Assembly: GCA_900554325.1 (NCBI GenBank)
Contig: USHA01000005.1
Span: 1-49,972, forward strand
DNA from: an uncultured Collinsella sp.
GTDB taxonomy: Bacteria > Actinomycetota > Coriobacteriia > Coriobacteriales > Coriobacteriaceae
DNA length: 49,972 bases
Direction: 5' to 3'
In this document: positions 35,111 through 42,974 of the stretch, piece by piece
Layout of the letters: each line of letters begins with the position of its first letter
How positions within the stretch are numbered: position 1 is the first letter of the stretch
Translations under genes and position numbers: made by a program
The notes under the pieces: generated by a model
Told to the model about the DNA's origin: nothing
Seen by the model: the letters and a program-made list of their open reading frames with translations, nothing else
Databases searched by the model: none

Positions 35111-35232
35111 AGCGGTGACCTCCAATGTTGAATAGCTGTCTTGAAAGACTACGTCATGCTAGTGTCGGTATCGATTTGATACTACGAACAAATTAGAACT
35201 AAATGGATATAGTTTCCATACTAATCAAAACA

Positions 35233-35263
35233 AACTTGCATTCAAGTTTTTATTTATACTTGA
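35233..35263. promoter_or_regulatory. Overlapping palindromes between the locus A precursor and the DUF1648 gene
   Basis: AACTTG-CATT-CAAGTT is a perfect palindrome at 35233-35248. TCAAGT at 35242 pairs again with ACTTGA at 35258. They lie in the AT-rich divergent spacer and may be an operator. No regulator gene is visible next to them. Confidence 0.4.
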
Positions 35264-35281
35264 TTTAAGGCGGAGTGGAAT

Positions 35282-35935
35282 GTGGGTGCGCAAGGAGACG
35301 CGGAATCGATGAGAGCCTCAAAAAAAATTACTGCAGTGTTATCATCTTTCGTCCTCTCTATTCTTCCATTTCTGATTCTATGGGCGGCTTGGTCAGTCCT
35401 CCCTGATACAATTCCCGCTCATTGGAGTGGGGGTGTGGTTGACCGATGGGGTAATAAGCTTGAATTGCTGGTTGTTCCGCTGTTTTCTCTGATTGGTTCT
35501 ATTGCAATTTCTGTGTACCTTATTGTTTCCACGCGGCGAAGAGAGTTCGCGGATTTCTCTGCTCGAATGCGACGGGACTTTGTTGCGTGCTATATTTCTA
35601 GTCTTCTTTTATCGACAACCTGCTCAGTGATAATTGCCGTTTGGGTTCAGTTGATTCTTACGCAAAGCACTGCGGTTGATGGGGGGCTTGGACTATCGAT
35701 CCTGTATTCCCTTCCCGGGCTATATGTGATCTTGTGCGCTTTGCCGCCTTTTGATGCGAGCGGCGAGAGCAAAAAGGCGGAGCGCTTGATAACAGTTCTT
35801 ATTGGCGGCGCGGAGATTGTTCTTTGTGGAATAGTGCTTGAAGGTTCGGCTGCCTCTTATGCGATGATTGGACTGATGATTCTGTTCTGTGCGTTTGAGA
35901 TTGTGTCACAGGCAAGGGATAGCCGGTCCTTATGA
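35282..35935 (+). CDS. DUF1648-domain membrane protein
   Basis: The 217-aa product has about six membrane helices. The DUF1648 signature LPDTIPAHWSGGVVDRWGNK follows the first helix (about residues 40-59). Members include SdpI-like immunity and signalling proteins and many of unknown role. It is divergent from the locus A precursor. GTG 35282 follows AAGGCGGAG at six bases; ATG 35309 with AAGGAG further upstream is an alternative. A role in self-protection against the locus A product is possible but only by analogy with SdpI. Confidence 0.75.
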   Translation: MGAQGDAESMRASKKITAVLSSFVLSILPFLILWAAWSVLPDTIPAHWSGGVVDRWGNKLELLVVPLFSLIGSIAISVYLIVSTRRREFADFSARMRRDFVACYISSLLLSTTCSVIIAVWVQLILTQSTAVDGGLGLSILYSLPGLYVILCALPPFDASGESKKAERLITVLIGGAEIVLCGIVLEGSAASYAMIGLMILFCAFEIVSQARDSRSL

Positions 35936-36434
35936 GTTGAATTACGCGCGTGCGGATATAAAGGTTGGCATGTTAAGCTGGTCGTTTTCTCGTTCTGGGA
36001 CATTTGCAGTAGGATGAGTGGGACTAGGCGCGCTGCGGTGTGACGGTGGCGGTTGAGACTTGTATCGCTGCAAATCCGCTGATGCACATTTTGCTATTGG
36101 GCTTGAAGGTGGGACCGACAGGCCTTTGTTTGGGATGTTCTGGTCGTCCAACGCGTGTTGCACGGCTTTATATTGTTACGCTCGTTCGGCGCTCCGTTGG
36201 AGCATTTCCGGGTTTGTCGGCATCATGACTTGGCCAAGTGACACGCTTGCCGGGACGGTTGTACGCCGCGCCGGTTCCGTGTGCTCCTTCGTTGTTGGCC
36301 TGTCCAGCCGGGGGCGGATTCGGCCTCATGTTGTGGCGCACGGCCTTCAGGGGCTTCCCCTGGCGAGTTATGTTCGTCCGTATGGGTAAGGGTCGGGTTG
36401 AGCTGACAATCCCGTGTCGGAAGGGGCTTGGACC
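35936..36434. other. 500-bp stretch without a supported gene
   Basis: Short open frames exist in several phases, but none has a ribosome site, family resemblance or consistent codon use. GC content rises towards the right. It may be decayed coding DNA; I see no RNA or repeat. Confidence 0.4.
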
Positions 36435-36923
36435 ATGCGCGCGATGACAGAGATTGAGTGGCTGGACGGCCGTGTGACGAAGGTGCCGGAGCTCGCCCTG
36501 GGCGATGCGTTCGGCGAGAGCGTCCAGGCGGAGCTCGATTTCGGGTTCGACGATGTGTTGGAGGGCCTTTGGGTCGAGGTGCGCCATCATGAGCCGGATG
36601 AGGACTCGGACGGCGACCCGCGCGGGAGGGGCTGCGCACTGTACGCGGACTGCCGGTACAGCCTGGTCGAACCGTCGGACCTCGACCGTGTCTTCTGCAT
36701 CCTTTACGAGGGGCAGCCGAGGGTCTGCCGCGTCGCGGGGGAGCTCGTGAACCTTTTGCGGGCCTGCGCGTTGTCCTGCCTCATGCTCGGATCTCCCTAC
36801 CCGCCAGGCGCCCTCGAGGCCCTGGCCGCGTGCGCTCGATACCTCTGCGGTCCGGCTTTCACATCCGACCTCGCCGCCCGTGCCCGCGCCGCGGGGGAGC
36901 TAGGGCCCCCGCGGCGGCGGTGA
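36435..36923 (+). CDS. Hypothetical acidic protein, GC-rich orphan gene
   Basis: The product of about 162 aa opens MRAMTEIEWLDGRVTKVPEL and has an acidic centre (HHEPDEDSDGD). A Cys/Leu-rich helical region follows near residues 100-140. I recognise no family. Codon use is strongly GC-biased, unlike the RiPP loci on both sides, and is more like backbone genes. Possible starts are ATG 36435 or 36444; GGAAGGGGC lies upstream of both. It may be a small native gene stranded within the island. Confidence 0.45.
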   Translation: MRAMTEIEWLDGRVTKVPELALGDAFGESVQAELDFGFDDVLEGLWVEVRHHEPDEDSDGDPRGRGCALYADCRYSLVEPSDLDRVFCILYEGQPRVCRVAGELVNLLRACALSCLMLGSPYPPGALEALAACARYLCGPAFTSDLAARARAAGELGPPRRR

Positions 36924-37336
36924 ACGCGGCCGCTGCGTGGGAATTTGGGATGGGGGCGGGTTCCGAAACGCCTGCGGAGGGGAGAACCCCGTTGGGCGGG
37001 GACTATTCGTGATGCTTGATATCGCATTGCAGTATGGAAGCACGGATCATCTTCGCGATGGTCCGACCGGTTGATGGGCTAGGACGCGCATTCAGCAGGG
37101 AAGGGGATGGCTTTTAATGCCGCTTTTGGCTTATGCGTGCCGCGCTCCGCGTATGGCCATCCTGCGGTGCTAAAGCATTCTTGAAGTCTGTTAAGTGAAT
37201 TCGTTTTAATCGCGCACGTGGCCGTTTGCCCATGTCGCATAACAGGATTCACTGTTGATTGCCCGTGTGATTACAGCGTGAGTTTCGGGGGGGGGGGGGG
37301 GGTGGCGTGAGCGGAGTCGCCGCGTTGTATAAGTCT
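36924..37336. other. Non-coding stretch with a 16-G homopolymer
   Basis: About 410 bases hold no convincing gene. The notable element is a run of 16 G at 37287-37302, 35 nt before the inverted repeat that closes locus B. Confidence 0.6.
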
Positions 37337-37374
37337 GGCCGGCCCGACTGATGTGTCGATCTGTCGGGCCGGCC
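37337..37374. terminator. Perfect 12-bp inverted repeat beyond locus B
   Basis: GGCCGGCCCGAC and GTCGGGCCGGCC pair perfectly around a 14-nt loop. It lies 137 nt past the precursor stop on the minus strand and lacks a U-run. Arm and loop lengths equal those of the repeat at 32110-32147, though the bases differ. Confidence 0.5.
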
Positions 37375-37510
37375 GAGAATGGTGAAGAGATCTCGCTGTT
37401 GAATGAACGAATGTTACAAGCAGCTCTTCAAGGCGCTTTGGGCGTTGGCTGGGGCTGCGCAGTCAATCGCATGCAGTGATAGGCGAGGCGATTGCTCGAT
37501 GAGCCGGCGA

Positions 37511-37693
37511 CTAGTTCTGTGCTGCACTCGTCCCGGTGCCGTCGTTGTCTGCCGAGTACCAGAATGCGTAGGCCGCAACGACGGCATCATAGACGGCTGC
37601 GACTACGTTATCCACGACGGCTGCAAAGTTGACCACAACGGGAACGGGGCCGGTTTTGGAATCCATCTTCTCTACTTCTGGGGTCTCATACAT
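37511..37693 (-). CDS. Small RiPP-like precursor peptide, locus B
   Basis: The 60-aa peptide starts MYETPEVEKMDSKTGP, a YxxP-type leader of the kind bound by PqqD-like RRE domains. The core-like part has an octad repeat: AAVVDNVV (24-31), AAVYDAVV (32-39), AAYAFWYS (40-47). A Gly/Ser/Asp-rich tail ends it. There is no cysteine, so sulfur crosslinks are excluded. AAGGAG overlaps the stop of the radical SAM gene, nine bases before the ATG, which strongly supports translation. The product class is unknown; aromatic residues next to Asp, Ala and Asn could be crosslink sites. Confidence 0.75.
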   Translation of the reverse strand: MYETPEVEKMDSKTGPVPVVVNFAAVVDNVVAAVYDAVVAAYAFWYSADNDGTGTSAAQN

Positions 37694-37705
37694 GGGAACA
37701 TCTCC

Positions 37706-38752
37706 TTAGAATTGTGACAGGACGCTCAGGTCGCCTAGATCATCGTCGATCAGGTCGATATAGAGGTCGCCGTCCATATTGATGTCTGCAATCAACGATG
37801 AGATCTCTTCCATCTCGTCAATCGAGTGCATACGATTGGCCAACGCGGTAACAACGGGCTTATCCCAAACGGTTGCCATTCCGGCATCGTAGTATTCCTG
37901 AAGGCTGTGTTTGCGAACGTTTCCGATGATGAGAGGTATATAGGGGGATGCGACGATATCGCCATTGGCGTGGATGGCCACTTGGTCAAATTGCATTTGC
38001 AGTTGAGGGAATCTGACCAAGTGGTCGATGGGGTCGCCCCACTCAAGCATGAAATAGCCTCGATAGTCCGGATCGTATCGAAGGTCATTGATCGTGTTGA
38101 CTAGCCGACGGTATTGATTATTCGAAGGGCGAATCGTGCGGTTTCTTCGGGCTCTACCGAGGAGCATGAGCGGCTGAACTCTAAGGTCAATTCGGTCAGT
38201 TCTACCCGACGATTTCAGCTTGTCTCGAAGCATCGTGCAAACTGGTTTGAAATCGTCGACATTGAACGATGTCGGACAAAAGGCAATTGAAAGGTGCAGT
38301 GAGGTTTCGTTCAGCGTGATATCGATGGCGTCGAGCACCCGGTCGTATAATCCCGAGAGTCCTCGCATATGTTCGTGAGAATCGCGTAGGCCATCGAGGC
38401 TAAACTGTATGCCGTTTAAACCGGCGCGTTCGAGCTCATGCAAAGTATTTGAGTTTGCGAGCAGACCGTTTGACACGAGGTTGCATTTGACGCCAGATGC
38501 GCTGAGCCGCCGCAAGGACTCGATGACAAGATCCTTTCGCAGGAGGGTCTCGCCTCCGCAGAAGCAGAAGCTAAAGGGGTGCATTTGACAAATCGAGTCG
38601 ACGAGTTCGAGGACTTCGTTGTCGGATAATTCGTTCGCGACGACATCGTTTTCTCCACTGTTGTTGAAGCAGTGTAGACAACGAAGGTTGCATTTGTTTG
38701 TAATGTCGAGCGCAACGCTGTGGGGCGCTCCGATTATTGCCGGCATGCTCAT
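37706..38752 (-). CDS. Radical SAM peptide-modifying enzyme lacking SPASM cysteines, locus B
   Basis: The 348-aa product has CNLRCLHC (Cys21, Cys25, Cys28) and FCGGETL with GGE at 66-68. The C-terminal part keeps the SPASM-like layout VAIHANGDIVASPYIPLIIG, then NVRKHSLQEYY. At that place PqqE-type relatives have cysteines (GDVxxCPY). Here no cysteine remains in the last third, so no auxiliary cluster of the usual type is expected. ATG 38752 overlaps the upstream stop (TAATG). With an RRE protein before it and the peptide after it, peptide maturation is the likely role. Confidence 0.82.
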   Translation of the reverse strand: MSMPAIIGAPHSVALDITNKCNLRCLHCFNNSGENDVVANELSDNEVLELVDSICQMHPFSFCFCGGETLLRKDLVIESLRRLSASGVKCNLVSNGLLANSNTLHELERAGLNGIQFSLDGLRDSHEHMRGLSGLYDRVLDAIDITLNETSLHLSIAFCPTSFNVDDFKPVCTMLRDKLKSSGRTDRIDLRVQPLMLLGRARRNRTIRPSNNQYRRLVNTINDLRYDPDYRGYFMLEWGDPIDHLVRFPQLQMQFDQVAIHANGDIVASPYIPLIIGNVRKHSLQEYYDAGMATVWDKPVVTALANRMHSIDEMEEISSLIADINMDGDLYIDLIDDDLGDLSVLSQF

Positions 38753-39645
38753 TATTGCTTCTTATCGAGCGGGCGAACAAACAGCTTGACGTCGCCCGAG
38801 TCGAGCTCATTGGGCAGGGTGCCGACTAAGGAAAAGCCAAGGCGCTGGTCGGAATGGTCAAGTTGTTCGGCGATTGGGGTGGAATCAGGCGCGTCAATTC
38901 TGAGCGCGCGGTAGGCTTTGGGAGCGGAAGATCCGTAGTATTCCGCAAGGCGGTCGAGCACACCGGCAAGCAGCGTGGAGCTGCATGAGATAAATTTGAT
39001 GATGACGCTGCGGCCGGCGGGATTAGTGGCCGGCTCGCATATTATCAATCCATTAATTTCTCCGGACTGGCTCGTGAGTAGAAAATAATCATGGGTAAAG
39101 GAAAAGAGCCTTTGGCGAAGAACCAGAAAGTTCTCCAATTCGGGCTCAACGTCGAACTCAGAGAAATAGATCCTATTGCCATTTTTGGACTGTTTTGCAG
39201 AGAGGGATTTTGCAGCCGCCTCTTCGATTTCAGCAAACCTGCTCGCGTCCGCGAGAATAAGCAGCTCGTCGGGATTCACCGATGTTAGGTAATCGGAGCC
39301 GAAAGGGTCGTTCATATATCTCCCTTCTTTCTTCCAAACGATAAGACAGTTTACGGTCAGGCTATGCAGGGTTTGGGCCAGGTCATGCGCTAGCGTCTCG
39401 CGCGGTTGATCTGGGTATTTTTCTTGGAACAGACGGAGAATTTTGGGCAAATCGCAGGTGCCGTCGCATAAGTCAAGAATCTCTTTAGCGACCCTGTTGA
39501 GGATCGTATAGATTTGTTTCCCATCTGAGCTTAGGACGCTCAGGCGGTTATTTGGTTCACTGCGAAGGTAGCTTGGGTCGAGGGGGATAGGGATGACTCC
39601 AGGCAATGATGAGATTTGCGCGCTCCAAACATTCACGGATTCCAT
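38752..39645 (-). CDS. PqqD-like RRE domain fused to a GNAT-like acetyltransferase domain, locus B
   Basis: The 297-aa product has a PqqD-type winged helix at about residues 30-105 (IYTILNRVAKEILDLCDGTC and the following helices). Such RiPP recognition elements bind leader peptides. Residues 125-295 resemble a GNAT N-acyltransferase fold, seen in FFLLTSQ-like strands and LFSFTHDYFLLTSQSGEING near 190-209. The acetyl-CoA loop is not typical, so activity is unsure. ATG 39645 follows AAAGGAG; an upstream in-frame ATG would add 70 AT-rich, unlikely residues. It starts the operon and would deliver the peptide to the radical SAM enzyme. Confidence 0.7.
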   Translation of the reverse strand: MESVNVWSAQISSLPGVIPIPLDPSYLRSEPNNRLSVLSSDGKQIYTILNRVAKEILDLCDGTCDLPKILRLFQEKYPDQPRETLAHDLAQTLHSLTVNCLIVWKKEGRYMNDPFGSDYLTSVNPDELLILADASRFAEIEEAAAKSLSAKQSKNGNRIYFSEFDVEPELENFLVLRQRLFSFTHDYFLLTSQSGEINGLIICEPATNPAGRSVIIKFISCSSTLLAGVLDRLAEYYGSSAPKAYRALRIDAPDSTPIAEQLDHSDQRLGFSLVGTLPNELDSGDVKLFVRPLDKKQ

Positions 39646-39815
39646 TGATCTCCTTTGGTTGTGGCCTATCTTCCTCGAATAGCAACTCGTTCGATAAAAC
39701 ATCACAAATCGAAACGATATATAAAAGAATATATTTATATCGATATACAATATTAGGTTAAAAAAAGTTTTGATGTTTGTCGATAGGGCTGGTATTGAAG
39801 GAGTGGACTGGAGTG
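39646..39815. promoter_or_regulatory. AT-rich divergent promoter region of locus B
   Basis: The spacer between the RRE-GNAT gene (minus) and the DUF3784-like gene (plus) is extremely AT-rich at 39715-39770. It has near-symmetrical ATATA and TATCGATATA stretches. Both promoters must lie here, but no single -35/-10 pair stands out. Confidence 0.45.
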
Positions 39816-40175
39816 ATGGCGATGTCGGACGTTGTGGTTTCAATGGTGGGGTCATGCCTGCTGCTGTTGTTCGGAATAATGATATATCGAGGCAAGCTCA
39901 CGGGATTGCTTGCCGGAATGTCATTGCTATCGGGAGAGCGTTTAGAGGAGGCAAAGCGGACGGCCGAGTCTCTAGGCGCAAACCGAGTGGTGGGGGCGTC
40001 TATAGTTTTCTCCGCAATATGCCTTTTTCTCTCGTCCCTTTTTCCGGACAAAAGGGCTATTCTCGGTCTGATGGTGGCTGCTGTTATAATCGCCGCGCTT
40101 GCCTATGCAAATAGGGGGCTTATTCGTATGTATATAAAGGTGAAATGGAATCCTGGGCACCGCAACCCGAGATAA
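39816..40175 (+). CDS. Small membrane protein, DUF3784-like
   Basis: The product of about 119 aa has three hydrophobic segments: LLLLFGIMIYRGK early, then around residues 58-75 and 80-95. The GIMIYRGKLTGLLAG stretch followed by a charged LSGERLEEAKR resembles DUF3784 proteins, which often sit beside bacteriocin or RiPP transporters. Starts at GTG 39813, ATG 39816 and ATG 39822 are all possible. It precedes the exporter by about 100 nt. Immunity or transport help is a guess from position. Confidence 0.6.
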   Translation: MAMSDVVVSMVGSCLLLLFGIMIYRGKLTGLLAGMSLLSGERLEEAKRTAESLGANRVVGASIVFSAICLFLSSLFPDKRAILGLMVAAVIIAALAYANRGLIRMYIKVKWNPGHRNPR

Positions 40176-40271
40176 TGTCTTGAGCAAGGATTAACAACAA
40201 GGGATATATGGGAGCGATTAAGCGGCGAGCAAATTCAGTTTTGGATAAAAGGCCGCTTGATGGGAGCTGGC

Positions 40272-41876
40272 ATGTTTAAGAAGACGGTTCACGAGTTGTT
40301 TCGGTGTAAAGGGTCACGGCTTTTCGTGATTCTCATGCTGGTGAATTTTGCTCTCTCGTGCGTCATGCCCGCCTTAAACGGTGGGTTTGTAGACTTTCTC
40401 GTGACGAATAGGGATCCATCTCGCGTCGTGTGGTTTGCGGCCTTTGTTGCGGGCATAGGGATATCGGCCTCCTTCATGTCGTATGCGATGGGTGTGAACG
40501 TATCGCGCGTCATCTTGGAGATGACGACGAGACTGATGGGGACCACGTGTGAGTCGTTTGAACGGGGGCCCCTGGAAAAGGGGGAGCAGGCGGATCCATC
40601 CTATACAACGCAGAGGGTGTATGCGGATTCGAATGCGGTGTCATCGTTTGTCGTGAACAACTTCCTGACGATCGGGCTTAACATCGTTCTGGTTGTGTTG
40701 ATATGCATCATCCTGTTTTCGATTAATCCGGTGTTCCTGGTGTTAAGTGCATGTTCGCTTGTTGCGTACTTCATTTTATTCAGGGCGTTGAAAAAGCCGT
40801 TGTACAACAGTTCGCTTGCGAACAAGGAGGGTTTGAGTAAGCTTTTCGCGTCCGTGAGCGGCGAGCTGTCGCAGTTGTTTGACATTAAGTGCGATGGCGC
40901 ATATAACCAGAGCGCTCGGACGCTCAAAGGGGTATTCGAGGGGTACTACCCGATTTACATGAAAGCAAGTAGGGTCTCGAATCTGGCCACATCAAGCGAC
41001 GGCCTGATCTCGTCTGTGTTTCGGGGGGCACTGCTCGTGATCTCCGGGATGGAAATATTGAGCGGAAGAATGAGCTTAGGCGAGTTCACAATGGTGAACT
41101 CGTATTACTCGATGGCGTTCGGATGCTTCAAGTATTTTTTGAATTATTTCAAATCGTATCAGGACGCAAGGGCCTCGTTCGACCGATTGGGGGCTCTGAC
41201 GGAGGACGCCGAGGACCGCGGCACCCTCACGGTTGGGCACGTGGAGAGCATATCGTTGTCCAACATCGCGTACCGATACGCGGGAAAGCCCTACTTATAC
41301 CGCGACCTCTCCGTGGAGGTGGAGGAAGGAAAAACCTATGCCATTACCGGGCCGAACGGATGCGGAAAAAGCACGTTTCTGAAGGTGCTCCTTGGACTAT
41401 ATTCTGCTGGGGGACATCGGGCTTTGGGGTCGGTGCCATATGAAGAGCTCGATATGGAGACGATCCGACGGGACCTGTTTGCGGTGTGCCCGCAAAAGCT
41501 CTTTATTCCGAACGAAACGGTGGAGAATTACCTTGAGAGGACGTCGATTCGGGGATCGAGCGAAAACCTCCGAGAGCTTGTGCCGAGTTTCTATCGAACC
41601 GTCGAATCGTTAAAAGGCAAGAATTGTAGAGACCTTTCTGGTGGAGAGTATCGAAAGCTAAGGATATTCGCAGCACTTCGCAGGCAGCCGGAAGTGCTTG
41701 TGTTCGATGAACCAACGAACGATTTAGATGAAGAAAGCCGTCGGGAGTTCACGGAGTATATTCATCGAAATCCCTTCGATCAGCTAATTCTTGTTGTAAG
41801 CCATGATCAGGATTTGATTTCAGCATGCGATAGGAAGCTGGATTTGGATTTCGATCCGAAAAATGGGCAATGCTGA
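40272..41876 (+). CDS. ABC exporter, fused permease and ATPase
   Basis: The 534-aa half-transporter has about six membrane helices in residues 1-300. The ATPase domain has Walker A GPNGCGKST (about 360), signature LSGGE, Walker B VLVFDEPT and the switch SHD. It is shorter than the usual 570-600 residues but all ATPase motifs are intact. ATG 40272, after TGGGAG, is chosen over TTG 40257 and ATG 40260. It likely exports the peptide product of locus B, and perhaps A. A second half-transporter follows as a remnant, so it may once have been a heterodimer. Confidence 0.85.
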   Translation: MFKKTVHELFRCKGSRLFVILMLVNFALSCVMPALNGGFVDFLVTNRDPSRVVWFAAFVAGIGISASFMSYAMGVNVSRVILEMTTRLMGTTCESFERGPLEKGEQADPSYTTQRVYADSNAVSSFVVNNFLTIGLNIVLVVLICIILFSINPVFLVLSACSLVAYFILFRALKKPLYNSSLANKEGLSKLFASVSGELSQLFDIKCDGAYNQSARTLKGVFEGYYPIYMKASRVSNLATSSDGLISSVFRGALLVISGMEILSGRMSLGEFTMVNSYYSMAFGCFKYFLNYFKSYQDARASFDRLGALTEDAEDRGTLTVGHVESISLSNIAYRYAGKPYLYRDLSVEVEEGKTYAITGPNGCGKSTFLKVLLGLYSAGGHRALGSVPYEELDMETIRRDLFAVCPQKLFIPNETVENYLERTSIRGSSENLRELVPSFYRTVESLKGKNCRDLSGGEYRKLRIFAALRRQPEVLVFDEPTNDLDEESRREFTEYIHRNPFDQLILVVSHDQDLISACDRKLDLDFDPKNGQC

Positions 41877-41962
41877 TGGGAAACGCTTAGAGTTCGGGCT
41901 TGCGCGTCATGGAGTTATCTTTCCTCTTATCGAAAATCGTTACAATATAAGAAAAACAGTAA

Positions 41963-42562
41963 GCAAGAAGAAATGGCTCGGGGAAGAGCTCGCTGCTGTC
42001 AGTGATATTGGGTCTATATCCAGATAACACGGAAGGGGCCGTCCTCTACAACGGGGTATCACAGCGTCGCATCGACCGATACGCATTGCGGCGGTGCCGA
42101 GTTGGCATTACGGAGCAAGAGCCCCCTATTGTTGGGGGGACGATCCTCGATAATCTTACGCTGCTTTCTGATGATTTCGAGGCCGACAAACTGAATCGGA
42201 TGCTTGCCATATTGGGGTTAGACAAAATGATTGCCGCTGCGGAGAACGGGGCGGCAGCGATGCTTGGCAGCAAGAAAGGAGGGGTGTCCGGCGGGGAGAA
42301 GCAGAACATCGCAATTGTGCGGCAGATGTTGAAATCGCCGGACGTCATGTTGTTTCTTGAGTCAACTTCAGCGCTTGATGCGAAGAGCCGGAGCGCGCTA
42401 ATTAAATTGCTTCATGAGGTTAAGAGAGACCATATTGTAATTGTTGTCACTCATGACGAAGAGATGCTTGCGGCTTGCGACGAGGTCATTCCGATGCCCG
42501 GATGCTTATCGGGACGTGGCGTTGAAGGCCCAGAAGATCGAAATGGCGTGGGTGTTGGGTAA
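41963..42562 (+). pseudogene. Remnant of a second ABC exporter (ATPase domain only)
   Basis: The open frame begins after a TAA at 41960. It encodes NGSGKSSLLSVILGLYP (Walker A), a Q-loop region TEQEPPIVGGTI, the signature VSGGEKQ and the end of an ATPase domain. The permease half is missing. In Walker B the expected Asp is Leu (VMLFLESTSALD), which should damage ATP binding. Only part of it could be translated, from GTG 42002, without Walker A. It follows the intact exporter by 86 nt. Confidence 0.7.
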
Positions 42563-42641
42563 GTCCCTACGCGTACGACGTTGGGTTTCTGATCTTCATC
42601 GTCCTGCAAAGAAGGCTTTGTAACACGTTTCCCCTGGGAGG

Positions 42642-42680
42642 CCCCTTTTGTCCGTAGTGGCAAAGAGGGGCTTTTTCGTT
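42642..42680 (+). terminator. Terminator after the exporter genes
   Basis: GCCCCTTTT pairs with AAAGAGGGGC (one wobble), with a further CC/GG pair inside. TTTTTCGTTT follows. Confidence 0.75.
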
Positions 42681-42878
42681 TCCCTCTTGCGGCGGAGGGG
42701 GACACCATGCGCCTATACAGGACGACCTGCGCGCTTTCGTCGGATGACGGGCTATGTGTCGAGATGGGGGTCTCGGGTGGAGGCCGCGTCGCGGTCGCGG
42801 TCGGCCAGCGACCATCGGTACGGCTCAATCGTATTACCAGAACTAGTAAGGAGCCGCCCTTTCGGACGACTCAAACTG

Positions 42879-42974
42879 TAATGGGGCTTTTTTAGCTACC
42901 CCGGCCGTTACTCCGCCAAAGCATTCGCGCTATCTGCCGGGGTGGCTAAAATAGCCCCGTCCCAAATTAGCTAC
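42879..42974. repeat. Inverted pair of RAYT-type repeats (R8) at the right island border
   Basis: Arms 42882-42905 and 42936-42959 are 24 nt long with three differences (GGGGCTTTTTTAGCTACCCC against GGGGTGGCTAAAATAGCCCC). The right arm continues into GTCCCAAATTAGCTAC, a full consensus copy. The loop contains CATTCGCGCTATC, matching the segment beside R6 at 23.57 kb. Confidence 0.8.

Noticed and set aside
37511..37693. Sactipeptide, ranthipeptide or lanthipeptide precursor
   Set aside because: The peptide has no cysteine, which these classes need, and no LanM, LanB or LanC gene is present.
42707..42895. A 62-codon frame after the exporter terminator
   Set aside because: It has no ribosome site or resemblance, and its stop lies inside repeat R8; chance is more likely than a gene.
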